Assembly (NCBI GenBank): GCA_017506865.1 | Contig: JAFCMP010000357.1 | Location: forward strand, 563,001-627,000 | From: Tribonema minus | Lineage: Eukaryota; Sar; Xanthophyceae; Tribonematales; Tribonemataceae | DNA: 64,000 bases | Direction: 5' to 3' | Shown here: piece by piece, positions 48,289-59,426 of the stretch | Position numbering within the stretch: position 1 is the first letter of the stretch | How the letters are laid out: each line of letters starts with the position of its first letter | Position numbers and translations under genes: made by a program | Notes under the pieces: generated by a model | The model's input: the letters and a program-made list of their open reading frames with translations, nothing else | Told to the model about the DNA's origin: nothing | Database searches by the model: none

Positions 48289-51200
48289 TCATGATGCTGC
48301 TGCAGCTCCCTCCATGCCCCTGAGAATGTTCTTGCGGAGCATGAACAGCGTGCGCTTTTCTGGGCTGATGGAGTCTCCTTTGAGCAAACCCTCCAGGCGC
48401 GCTGCTTCCTTCGATAGGTATTCTGGTCCTTTTTCCAACACCTGCGCCAGTACAGCAAAGACAAAGCATTGACATCAGTACTTCGAAGTGTAGGTCCAGT
48501 GTCAATACCAGTGGCGCCTGGACCTGGCAAGCTAATTGATATGAAGGTGAGGCGTGCAGTATTGAGCACAGGTGTTGTGCCGAGCTTGCAGCCTTGGAGC
48601 TGTTGTGCTGTGTGTACCAATGCATACCTGCACGGTAGCTGTTGGCCACCATGTTAATTTCACGAGCAAAGGGGTGGCCATTTAAGCGCAAACGCAACCA
48701 TAGTAACGACGAGGCTGCTCAAGCATGCAGTACCATCAGTATGCATTCATGTGCACATGCGCGCCAGTAGCAGATCGCCCTCTTTAACATATGTTAATCA
48801 CACCTGGACATGATCCAGCTGCACGTTTTCAACCTGCTGTTGACCTTGTGGTCAACTGTCAGTTTCCGCCAACACCTGATTGCGCACTTTTGGGCACCAG
48901 CTATGTTGCCATGCTTGCGAATGCATGACTGCATTAAGGTGCTCAAACCATCCAACGTGTTGTATACCCCCAACAGACGCTCATCACCCAGATCAATATC
49001 ATAGGTTTACCTTGCGAGCAGCCCGAACATACAGGTCTGCATTGCGTTTGGACGCCCCCTGTAGCCCCTCTGCTGTGGTTTCCAGCTCCGCCACAACCGC
49101 TGCGTCAATAGACCTGAGCTCAAGAGCACAACAACGAACTGCAGTTAAGAGCTGGTAACACTTGGCTAATAGTAACCTCATGTGCTAAATAAGTGACATG
49201 TTGCAGTATACAAGTCCGTGCATTCATGTCAAAAACCACCAAAGAACTGATCCAGTTTGGACGTGTACTTCACAACCTGTGATGAAGAATCGATAGGTAC
49301 ATGAAAACGATTCAAAAGATCATAGGTAGAGCTCTAGGTGACAAGGAGTTAGCCGCAAGTGCCTTCCACCAAATACCGTGGTCGCCGTTGCTGCAGTCAT
49401 TGGCCATACGTCGTTGGTCCCATCAGCACCTCATCAGTGCCAGGTGCTCGTATTGTTGCGCTTGACTACTTGGCACTGCACCCAATTGCCCTGCTGCATC
49501 TGACAATGCTCATGTCCCAGAACATTGTAACATCAAGAGATGTTAACACGCATGCAGCCAGCGCGCAAGCAACCAGCCTACACCGTACGTACTATGAAGT
49601 AGCTTTGCTTAGTACACTCATATAAGCACGGTTGATGCAACACGTTGTAAGTATCAATGTCCTACATACCTGCCCGCCAGCACAGCATCCATTACTGCCA
49701 GCCTCCCCTCGCCTTTGCCAAGCTCTCCCTTCTCATTCCTCTCTGTGCCCGCCCTCTCATTTACAAATCTCAGCTGCGCCATACAGTCCAGTACGATGGC
49801 AGCAATGCAGCACGTGATGGCAGTGAGTGTATGCAAGGCATGGCAAACATTGCTATGACTGTTTACAACTCAAACATTGCACACCATACCATCACAAAGA
49901 AGCGTGGCCAATTGGCAATAGGGCCATTGACGCGAAAACGCTCACAATCAGTGGCTTGACAGAGCCATGTAGCCATCATTTGCGCGTCATTATGCTGCAG
50001 GGCTATCACCTCAACATGTTGAAGACTACGGTGTCAATGGCGTGTCCTTCAAGACAGTACATCGATGAAGCCACTGTAGAACTCACCAAATCTGCAACCT
50101 CCCGTGCCCCATCATACGTCTCTGGCTCCCCACTGCCGGCCCCAAATAGCTTGAGCGTGGGGTAGCCAGTGACCCCGTAGCGGTTGGCCAGGTCTGCCTC
50201 CTGGGTGGCATCCACTTTGGCAAAGACCACACTCTCGTCGCCAACAAACGCATTTGCAAGAGTGTCGTACTTTGGTGCCAGTGACTTGCAGTGCCCTGCA
50301 TGGTGGTCGAAGTGGGAGGCGCGCACCAACAAATATATTGTTGTGCAGAGATGGAATGCTTGGTATGTAGCATTATCATGATGTGCAAGACTCACATGCA
50401 TACAGTAGCATACAACCGTCAGTGGACTGGCAATGGACTGGCCACTGTAAATGATGAGAGCACAGAATTGCCGCATTACTTGCGGTCCTTGCGTGGTGAT
50501 GATGCAATCCAAATGTGCTGGTGCAGCAGACTGGTGCAGACTTGTACACCTTCCACATGAAATTTGTTACTGATGGAATACATATACACATGCCATGAAA
50601 CGCAGCAAAAGTAAGCGAGGGGCAATAAGACTACAGGGGCCTGCCAAGATATGATGACAGTGTGACACTTCTCCCTGTGACTCACCACACCATGGTGCGC
50701 CAAAGAAAACCAGCACTGTCTTGGCAGGGTCAAGGGCCACAGTGTTGAAGTTACTGCTGGTGAGCTCTGTCACCGCTGACACCGCCTGCACCAACACGGG
50801 GTGTGCATCTCAACCTGTCAAACTTCAACGCCAACTTGCACTCACGTGGGCAGCTTACTTTACTACAGCGTCGTGTGTGCACATAGCGTTTGCATTGCAA
50901 CCTGCAACGTTGGTTGTCCAATTCAATGCGTGCATGGGGGTGGCGGGTGGCAGGCTCTCGAAGTGGGGGTACCCACAAACATCACACCCATACTAGTTGC
51001 ACTCAGAGGAGTGATGCCGGGATGAATTGGAGCAGGCACCTGCTGTATGCTACTATAGTTGTAGCATATGCCATCGTGCGCAACTGCATGCGGCTGCTTC
51101 TGAAAGCAGCAGGCGGTGGAGTGGACCTAAAGCAGTGCTAGATGCAGGGCTTTTGAGGTACCCACGGTTTTCAAGACAGCTTCTCGGTATCTGGGCATAG

Positions 51201-52562
51201 ACCACATGCGCATTTGATGACCTGAAACTACAGCAAGCAGCAGCGTGTGAAGTGACATTGTCATACCGGCTTGATGCGACGCTGGACACCGGCTTTCTGG
51301 TTGACAGCCTCCACAATTGCGTCTGCTTTCCGCGCAGCGTTGAAGTCCTCGCCTTTGGTGGACCCCTTGGAATACCACTTGAGCGTAGGATAGCCTTTGA
51401 CGCCGTTGCTCGTGCAGAGTGCCTTGTGTGCATCGCAATCAACCTGAAAAACCATTACAACAAGAACGTGACAGCACTGATACATGAGGAGAATCGGAGC
51501 GTTTGCCACACCAAGATGCTCATGTGTCATGCGACATGAATGAGCTGCAGGCTTCAAGAGAGGTTATGGCAGCCGGCCGTCAACATTTTGGCACATGCCG
51601 CAAACACATTACCTAAATAATTTCTTAGCATCTTACGAGCAAAGCGTACATATTACGAGCTTGCTGTAACTACAGTCGTTTCAAGTGGGATGCTGCCCAA
51701 TATGAAAAGCACCTGCAAGTACTGCGGAAGCAAACAACACCTTACCTATGCAATCTGGATGTTGTTGACTGACACTACCACAAGAATGATAACCACGTGC
51801 TTGCCTTTGCGATCACCACTCCATCCCTGTCTGCCTTGTATGTGTCACCAACTATGTTGTACTCCGGCTCCAGTGCCTTGCAGTGTCCACACCTGAGTTG
51901 AGGTGTCACGGTGCATCACACGCAGCACTGAAACAAGGGCCAGGCTCGAGCGGCACCACATTGATGTGCCTCAGCACTGGCATAATGTTGGTGTATGACA
52001 CAATTGTCTCAAGCACTGTTTCATGTATGGAAAGCGGACAGAAGAAACTTGCATGCTTGAAGCTGGGAAATTTGTACACCCGCGCAACGCACTTGTAGCT
52101 TAGCACACTCATGGTAGCTTTGCACAGCGCCATCTTCTGTACTCCGGGGTCAAACACACCACGCACACAGGACAAGGTACTGAGTCAAACCGTACCACGT
52201 TCTTGCACTAAGCATTATGTATATGACGAGTGTGATGACACCATGTTGCCACATGAGTCATGATTGGACACTCTGGCTTTGCTCAGTAAAGACATGTGCA
52301 GGCAAATCAACGACTTATCGTCGGCTTGAAGTTGCCAATACGAAATCGAGGCACGGGTGGGGAATGATAATTTTCGACATGACTGCAGCAACAAGCAAAT
52401 GTGAGTGACTCACCACGGTGCATAGTGCTCTACGAGCACGTGGTGGCCCCCGCCGACGACATCCTTGAAGGTGGAGCCTGTCAGAACCTGGACCTCAGCA
52501 CGCGCCAGCCAGCACAGCGGGCCCAGGATTGAAAAGGCTGCGCACAGCAAAGTCGGCCTCAT
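48289..52562 (-). CDS. Protein disulfide isomerase, two thioredoxin domains plus ERp29-like C-terminus
   Basis: Eight exons in 5'-3' order: 52562-52414, 51892-51805, 51443-51267, 50785-50686, 50295-50087, 49773-49670, 49113-49011, 48441-48289. Phases close to 360 residues. Residues 1-22 are a signal peptide (MRPTLLCAAFSILGPLCWLARA). Two thioredoxin domains carry WCGHC sites (Cys51/Cys54 and Cys171/Cys174), each followed by the cis-Pro loop (GYPTLKWY, GYPTLKLF). The helical C-terminal domain (FVNERAGTERN..., SIDAAVVAELE, RTLFMLRKNIL) is the ERp29/P5-like part of plant PDIL2 proteins. The enzyme forms and rearranges disulfides in the ER. It ends GAAAAS with no KDEL-type signal, as in some plant PDIL2 members. 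The intron after the first CGHC exon uses a GC donor. Confidence 0.92.
51799..51804 (-). other. GC-AG splice donor in the PDI gene
   Basis: The exon ends GCAAAG at 51805 and the intron begins GCAAGC instead of GT. The next exon starts after TTTTTCAG at 51443. This is the only junction that yields the family sequence VVIAKVDCDAHK, with both phases zero. Confidence 0.75.
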
Positions 52563-52756
52563 CTTTGCGCCTAACGCTCAGAGACGAGGACGCAAAGTAA
52601 CACACAACAAACTGAAATAGTTCAACTCTGGAGTTCAACAGACGACTCGCCGTGCTAGCTTCAGTGACTAAAGTGTTTTTGAGAAACAAGCATCAGCTCG
52701 TGCATGGTCATCGGAACAAGCAGATTGAGTTGATATTATACTGGAATCCAATTGCA

Positions 52757-55481
52757 TTACAGGTGGAACTTCCTGCGGCTGGTGTCCATCTCCTTGCGCT
52801 TGTGTATCCACTCATACTCGCCGCACTCCGTATCAAAGGTGCCCTCCTGCAGCCACCGCATCTTCAGCGTGAACCGCGGGCCCAGCTCTTGCAACCTGGT
52901 TCGCGTCGCCGATCCGTCCTTCCCCTTGAGCGTTGCCACCTTTTTCTTGTGACCGCCCCCCTCGCCTGCCCCCCCATTTTGTCCTTCATCCCCCTCGTCA
53001 AGCACCTCTGCGGCTGCCGCCGCTTCCAGCTCATTGCCCTCGAAAACGTAGCGGTGGTGCCGCACAAAGATGAAGTCGCGCTGATTGTGGAACGTCACCA
53101 CCTGACGCCCGTTGAAGTCTGGTTCGTGGGGGAAGACGGACCCCAGGAAGCGGCCCACGCGGTGCCCTAGGCGCGTGTTGAAGTTGTTGAGGATCAGCTC
53201 TGGCTGGTGTGGCGAGACGGTGCCTCGGTTGTGTATGTCTGCAACAGGAGCAGGGCACCTTTGGTGAGGACCATGCAACTGAGACGCTTCAAGCATCGCA
53301 TCAACATATGTGCTGCATGGGCGACACGGTGCACTGCAATGCAAACACACACATGCTACATGCGGGTATGTGGTCAGAAGCAAGTTCAGTGGTCTGGGCA
53401 CTCAAACATTGAGACCGTCTTCATGTGACACAGCGCAGCAGCACATGACGCTCAACTGGCTGAACTCCAACATCATCGCCGCATTGTAAGGAAATAAAAA
53501 AGCCTTCCCTGCAACTCGATGTTTTGGCAACAACCAGTGCACTACTGTACAACAGCGGTCATATACTACGCTGACAAGTGCCACTGATCTGCAAAAACCT
53601 CTCACCTTCGCTGGTTTTCACATTGGACACCTTGAAGAACGCCGTGGGCCCCGCAGGCAGCACCGCCACCAGCAGCCCATTGCACACCTTGCTCTTCTCG
53701 CTGAGCACAAACAGGTGCGTGAACTTCTTGTTGTTGCACCACTGGCACAGCTGCTTGACCGTGGCACTCTTGCGCGGATAGAAGAACGCGTTTGGCAGCA
53801 TCTGCATGAGGTCCCGAATGAACATGAACAGCTCTGCGCTTGGCCGTGGGCGCGTGGTGATCATGATCTTGGGCGTGGTTTCATTGTTGAAGAAGCGTGC
53901 AAACTCATCGCCAGCCTCATCTGCTTCAACTTCTTCGTCGTCGGGCGCGACGACTGTCTCGTCTGCCTCTCGCGTGTTGTCCAGCGTCCGCTGCACCTTC
54001 TTCACTGGGACCTGCAGGGCGTCAATTCGTACAGCCGATGAGCCACCAATGATTAGTCACCTTGTGACTAATGTACAGGGCAGCACCACCTAGGCTTGTG
54101 GTGCATGTACAGCAGCATCTGATCTGCTTGAACGCGATGGGAGACGCACACAGCCTTGCACTGTTGCTATGGCTTTGTGTGAACTCGCAACATAATGGAA
54201 CAAGTTTTGCTGCCTACAGTGGTTGCACGACATCCCGGCATGATCACAGTTCCTGGCCATCTTGGCAGTGTTGTGAAGTACTTGCCAATTGCTTGTTGCA
54301 CGACACATGACGGTGTGAACATATATGTTGACCTCAAATTAAAATGAACTGGTGCTTGCACAACTCCACCGGTATTCACATCAGCACCACCTTCATGATA
54401 GGGGTGAGTTTAGGCTTGTCAGAGTGATGTACTTCTGAGTACAAGATAGAAGTAGCATTGCCTGGGTACATTCAATGCACCGTCTTGGTGAAAATGTCTG
54501 GTATTTCTATGAAACTTCATCAGCTTCTGGACTCAATAATGTCACATTGTGTAGCAGTTATCGCATAGCATCGCAATGCGATCTTGGCCGCATGTACGTA
54601 CGCCATGCCGCTGAGACGCGCATCATGAGCACGGACTTGACAGAATAGCTGCCTATCAGGTGACTCGGCAAGCGCATGAGCCTTTCTGAGAACAGGCTGG
54701 TGATGCCATGCCATGTACACATTACACTTGCGGTTCTTAATTCATTTAATCTATCAGAACATCTCATTTAATCTATCAGAACATCTCATCTGATACGAAG
54801 CTCGTTGTTCATGTTGCCTGCACTGTTGTTGGTGTGTTCGGCACGCAAACGCTCTTGATTTGGTTCGGTTCTCAATTCATTCTGGGCCTTGATTTAGTTC
54901 AGTTTAGCTCAAAAATCTTAGAGATGCAGACTGCCACTATGAGTACACTGTGTTAGTTTGGTTTATGCTGTTGCGCATGACATGACGTAGGCAATAAACA
55001 GCATGCTCCATAGCTTGTTTCACCCTGCACTCTCTGATGGCATGCCTAGTCATTGTTTCAGCAGTCTCAGAAAGCGATCGCGGCAGTAAACACGCAGCGA
55101 GTTCACAGGCAAAGAGAAAAATCTCACAACTAAGGCGAGTGTGAGCGCACGTGCGTTGATGTTGGACCCTGACAAAACGGCCATAAAGCAGAGAGGTATT
55201 CTAATTTGATCTGCAGCCAGGTGCTCAGACGCATAGAATGGAGTGAAGCCGTCGACCTGGTGGTTCCAGCTGCTATTTCGTGTCACTGTGGTGTTCATCA
55301 GAAGACCTGCAAAGGTAGGACTTCAGCAAGTGTAGCAGCGCACCTCATCTCCCAAAGCTGCTGCCTCAACATCCCGCTTCCGCCTGTCCTTCTTGTCCTT
55401 AGCTTTCGCCTCCTTTTGTTTTTGATACACCTCGGACCGCTTTATTTTGTTTTTGATGTTGGCGGGATTGACGCCAACCAT
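52757..55481 (-). CDS. RPF1: Ribosome biogenesis factor RPF1 (Brix domain)
   Basis: Three exons in 5'-3' order: 55481-55344, 54011-53606, 53238-52757. They join in phases 0 and 1 and give 341 residues. The basic N-terminus ([20 protein letters not shown]) precedes a Brix domain: [122 protein letters not shown] and [11 protein letters not shown] at the end. RPF1 acts in the nucleolus in 27S pre-rRNA processing for the 60S subunit. An acidic/Gly-rich insertion ([18 protein letters not shown]...) interrupts the C-terminal half. The stop TAA overlaps a TGTAA pentamer. The PDI gene lies 194 bp downstream in the same orientation. Confidence 0.93.
54743..54786 (+). repeat. Perfect tandem 22-bp duplication in RPF1 intron 1
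   Basis: The unit CATTTAATCTATCAGAACAT plus CT occurs at 54743-54764 and again at 54765-54786 without differences. Confidence 0.9.
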
Positions 55482-55847
55482 GATTTGCTCACTTGCTGTG
55501 TGTGTGGTCTCCTGGGCTGCCTTGCTTTGCTCTCTGCCGTGTGGTTGCCTGTGCTGGCCACTGAAACACTTTGTAATGTAACGCAACCCCCGATATGCTG
55601 GCTGCCCACAGCGTAACAGTGGAAGGCGTGTGTGTGCGAGCCAATCACAACTTCAACTGCAAACTTCAATTATAAACTTCATGAAACCGTTTTTCGGTTG
55701 AGCCGAAAGAAAGAGGCTACGCTCAAGTGAGTCAATTAGCGGTGCTGCTAGAACAGCTCAGGCGGATGCAATAGATAACAGTCATCGGCAAGCGCACAGG
55801 ACGCAAAGGCGAAGAGGACACTTGCCAGCGCGCTGAAGCGTGGAGCC
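55482..55847. promoter_or_regulatory. Divergent promoter interval, RPF1 and a membrane protein gene
   Basis: 366 bp separate the oppositely directed start codons. Tandem CAAACTTCAAT/TAAACTTCATG words occur at about 55659-55683. No core element is clear enough to call. Confidence 0.45.
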
Positions 55848-58558
55848 ATGTTCTTCTCCAACAATGGAGCCAGGAGAAAGAGTCCTGCTGCCCATGCTCG
55901 ACGGTCTCTAGACATGGGGCACGAGGAATGGTCAGATGATGGTCGTGACGACGATGTCAACGTTTTCAGCAACAACAACGCCATGTTCACCATGCCAGAG
56001 GAGGTGCCCCTGGGGCAGCAGAGGGAGCTCCAGCACAGGGAGTCCGTCCATAACGAGTTCCATGTCCCCTCGCCCACCTACGAGGCCTCTCATGAGTTCT
56101 TTGACATGAAAGAGAAGCGCCCCGATGAGTGGATGGGGGTCAAGGACACGATAGGGCTCAAGTTCCTGGGGTGGATGGCTGCACTGCACGTGCTAGGTTT
56201 TGGAGCCGGGGCAGCCTATCTCTCCAGTGCCTTCCACGACCAGTTAGACTGGTCAACGTCCTGCTGGGGGGTCTGGAACGAGATGCAGGACACCACTCCG
56301 TCAGGGCTGGCTCTCGTCAGCTTCGACACGCAGCTCGGGTGGAAGGGGTACGGCAAGGACGGCAAATTCGGCTCCCTCTCAGACCTGAGCTCCAAGACGT
56401 CCATCGCGGGGATGATGAGTGCGTTCATGGCCACATTCACAGTGCTTTTTGCGCTTGTGTTTGGCGTATGGATGCTGGTCATCATCTTCAAGTCAGAGCA
56501 GGGGCGGCGGCAGGCGGAGCAGAGGGCTTACGAGCAGTCAGTGGAGGGGTTCAAGGAGGAGGATCCAGAGCACGAGACCAGGTGCACAACAGGGTGCCAC
56601 GGGATAGAGGTGGCAGTGCGCTCCCACTTTCTGCTCAAGATCATGGGGTACTGGATGGTGTTTGCGGGGCTGTGGCTGCTGGTAATTGGCATCCTGGCCT
56701 ACTACTCTGCGGTCATGACCGAGGTGAGCATGCACGGCATTCACAACTTTGAACTGCATCATAGCAAGAAGTTGTAGGACATGGCAAATGGCAAGATGCA
56801 AGTCCGACATAGGCCATGTGCAGATAAATCAAGTTTAATACCTTTCCAGAACAAACACAACAGGTTTGCCATGCATTACTTCAGTACCCAACAACATACA
56901 TACAGTCACTCCAAGCAGTACTCTTTAATTCTTCAGTGCATAGGTTGCCACGTGAAAGTTGCCAGGCTGCGGCCATTTGGCAGGTTTTGTACTGTAGCGG
57001 GAAACGCCACAATAACTCAGGTTTGTATTGGCTACGTGTGCAGGTGGTTCAGGCCACATGGTGTGCAGTCAGTGTGAATTGCATCGTGTGTTCTGCAAAT
57101 CAGTCGGTGAATTCAGCATTGCCTTGTGGGCTCAGCGTGGTTCGTTGAGATGTTTAGTCAATGAAGCGCCCATGCTGATGCCACATAGTTTGAAGTACAC
57201 TTGTTATACATTCAGACGGATTGTTGCGTTGTGTGATGTCGATCTAACGAGGTAGGCGATACATACTCGTTCAGTATAACATCTCATGTCGGTGTCAGCA
57301 GCCGTTGTGCGCATGCATCTACTTCAAAGTGTGGCTTGCCTGCGTCAGTAGCTATTCCACAAAGGCTTCCTAGAGTCTACATGTCATTGCACACCTGCAC
57401 TTGACAACTACATGCACTCACAGCCATTTGACCCTTATGCTGTGTCACAGCCTGTGTGTGCCTTGTCCCATTACTCTGGTATTGTTATTGGTCACCCTGC
57501 AGTTCAGCGCCGCCATTGTGGCCATCATCTCAACATGGGGAGCGCAAGTCAAGTGCGAGTACCCTGGCACATCCCCTAACTATGGCTTCTTTGCCATTGG
57601 AATTGCGGTCATGGTGCAGCTAGGTGGAGGCGGGCTGGTCATCATGCGTGGTGAGTCACTTTGTCGCGCAACTATGACGTTGAGCCCTTGGCTACTTCAG
57701 GGGCATGTGGAAGGTATGAGCCGTAGTAGCCTTGGGCATGCATCAAGGGCAGTGATCACACTACTTCAACGTGTGATGTGTTGTCATGATGTGCGCGCAT
57801 TTGAACTTGCTAGCTACATGGCGGCCTTCAGAGCAGCAAGCGCGAAGAGAAGGGGCAACGTGTCTGGCAGTAGGTTTGGCTTGCAACAGACAGCAGCCGG
57901 ACCTGTAGGGCAGCTGCACACGGAATGTGTCCGAATGCATCCATAGAACGCCACAACTGTTATGTATGCAAGCTATATTCGCTAGTAGCATTATGCATTC
58001 GGCAGGATGAGTGCTAGATACTGTCTAATATAATGGTGCAAGATGTATCTTGGGTAGTGTGAGCTGTTGAAGCTCCACAGAGATTGAGACGGCAAAGCTG
58101 CACCTGCGCAAACTTAACGCACGTGTGCGGGCAGACGCGCTCCTATGCTTTACTCATGCCAATAGCCAGTACAGTGGGCGTAAAGCCATGCCATACTCTC
58201 ACCACCATGTTGACGTGCACGCCAGCCTCACCGAAGACGTCAACTAGCACTCCTGGTCATTCATGTGTCCTCATCACACATACTCCAACGTTTTGCAACC
58301 TACACCCCCTTCCCATCAGTTCTGGCGGCGGCGCGCGAACTGGCTGAGGCGTGCGCACTCTGGGAGCGAGACCAGAGCGAAATTGCAGCCCTGAGTGGCG
58401 ATGGCAAGGCCAAGAGGAAGGGACCAGTGGACAAGAAGCTGGTGGAGGCCCTGGCAAGTGCAAACTTCCCAACACCGCCTGTCAGTGCCAGGCGCTCGCC
58501 CAAGCGCGCCGCAGTTGGCAATGAGGACTGGGGGAACCACGGGGGCTCTAGGCTGTGA
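55848..58558 (+). CDS. Four-helix membrane protein, family not recognised
   Basis: Three exons, 55848-56723, 57503-57650 and 58320-58558, join in phases 0 and 1 to give 420 residues. The N-terminal 100 residues are hydrophilic (MFFSNNGARRKSPAAHARRS...). Predicted membrane helices: about 105-127 (FLGWMAALHVLGFGAGAAYL), 187-214 (MMSAFMATFTVLFALVFGVW), 263-300 (IMGYWMVFAGLWLLVIGILA and onward) and about 320-340 (GFFAIGIAVMVQLGGGGLVI). The loop after helix 1 has aromatic and Cys residues (DWSTSCWGVWNEM). The loop between helices 3 and 4 carries VKCEYPG. The C-terminus is soluble and basic (LSGDGKAKRKGPVDKKLVEA) and ends NHGGSRL. The topology, with two paired helices and short loops, resembles small tetraspan proteins, but no family motif is present. 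Confidence 0.75.
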
Positions 58559-59426
58559 TATGTGTGGGGGGGGGGGGGGGGGGGGGGGGGGAGAAGGCGG
58601 TGCCTGATTGATTGAACTAGCTCATCCAGAGGGGGGGGGGGGGGGGGAGAAGGCGGTGCCTGATTGATTGAACTAGCTCATCCAGATTTGTGTGCATCCA
58701 AATGTTGGTCCAGAAGTATGGTGTGCTGCACTGCTGGTCGGCTGTACAGCTGACAAAAGCGCAGTCAGGCACAGCGAGGAAGCAGATTGGGGGGGGGGGG
58801 GGGGGGGGGGGGTCGGATGCATTGGGGTATGGTGGTATCATGGCGCCAGCATGGTCAGTGCCAAGCGCAATATTGTGCACCTGCTGCGCACTGTTTGTAT
58901 ACATGTAGAGCAAGCATCGCACATTAATAACACAGGTGAAGCCTTAATGTGCGCTTGATGCTTGCCATGCGAATTGTGGCATCGATCACAAACTGCAGAG
59001 CAGCAACACAACAGTGTGGGCGGAGCAGCAACGTTGCGCAAAAAACACCCTGACAACAGATGAGGAGGCGATGATAGTGCCAATTAGACGAGCATGACCG
59101 ACACACATACACATTACAGCACCAGTGCGCAGGCAATCTGCACCGCCGCATTGACTTCCCACATTGGCATACAGACGGATGTCAAGAGTATCGAGTATGC
59201 ACACTGCGGCATACTGCTACTACTACTATAACGCTGATACCGTGGACCGCTCCAACAAGTAAACCGGAGGCTCACCAAGGCCACAATCCAGCTGTGCAGC
59301 AACCGGTAGTGAAAACCCTCAAGGCCACACCACAGCCTTGCCGCGGCTGGTTTGAAGTTCTTTGGACACAACTGACTGCTAGGTGCATGTATTTTCTGGC
59401 ACCAGCCGTCATCAGAGTGCGACAGC
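58559..59426. other. Convergent intergenic stretch with G-tracts
   Basis: Both flanking genes end here. It holds G-runs at 58566-58591, 58631-58647 and 58789-58812. A TGTAA on the minus strand at about 59114-59118 could serve the minus-strand gene. Confidence 0.5.
58566..58686 (+). repeat. Tandem duplication: G-run plus 39-bp unit, two copies
   Basis: A run of 26 G precedes a 39-bp unit (AGAAGGCGGTGCCTGATTGA...CCAGA) at 58592-58630. A run of 17 G then precedes an identical unit at 58648-58686. Confidence 0.9.
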
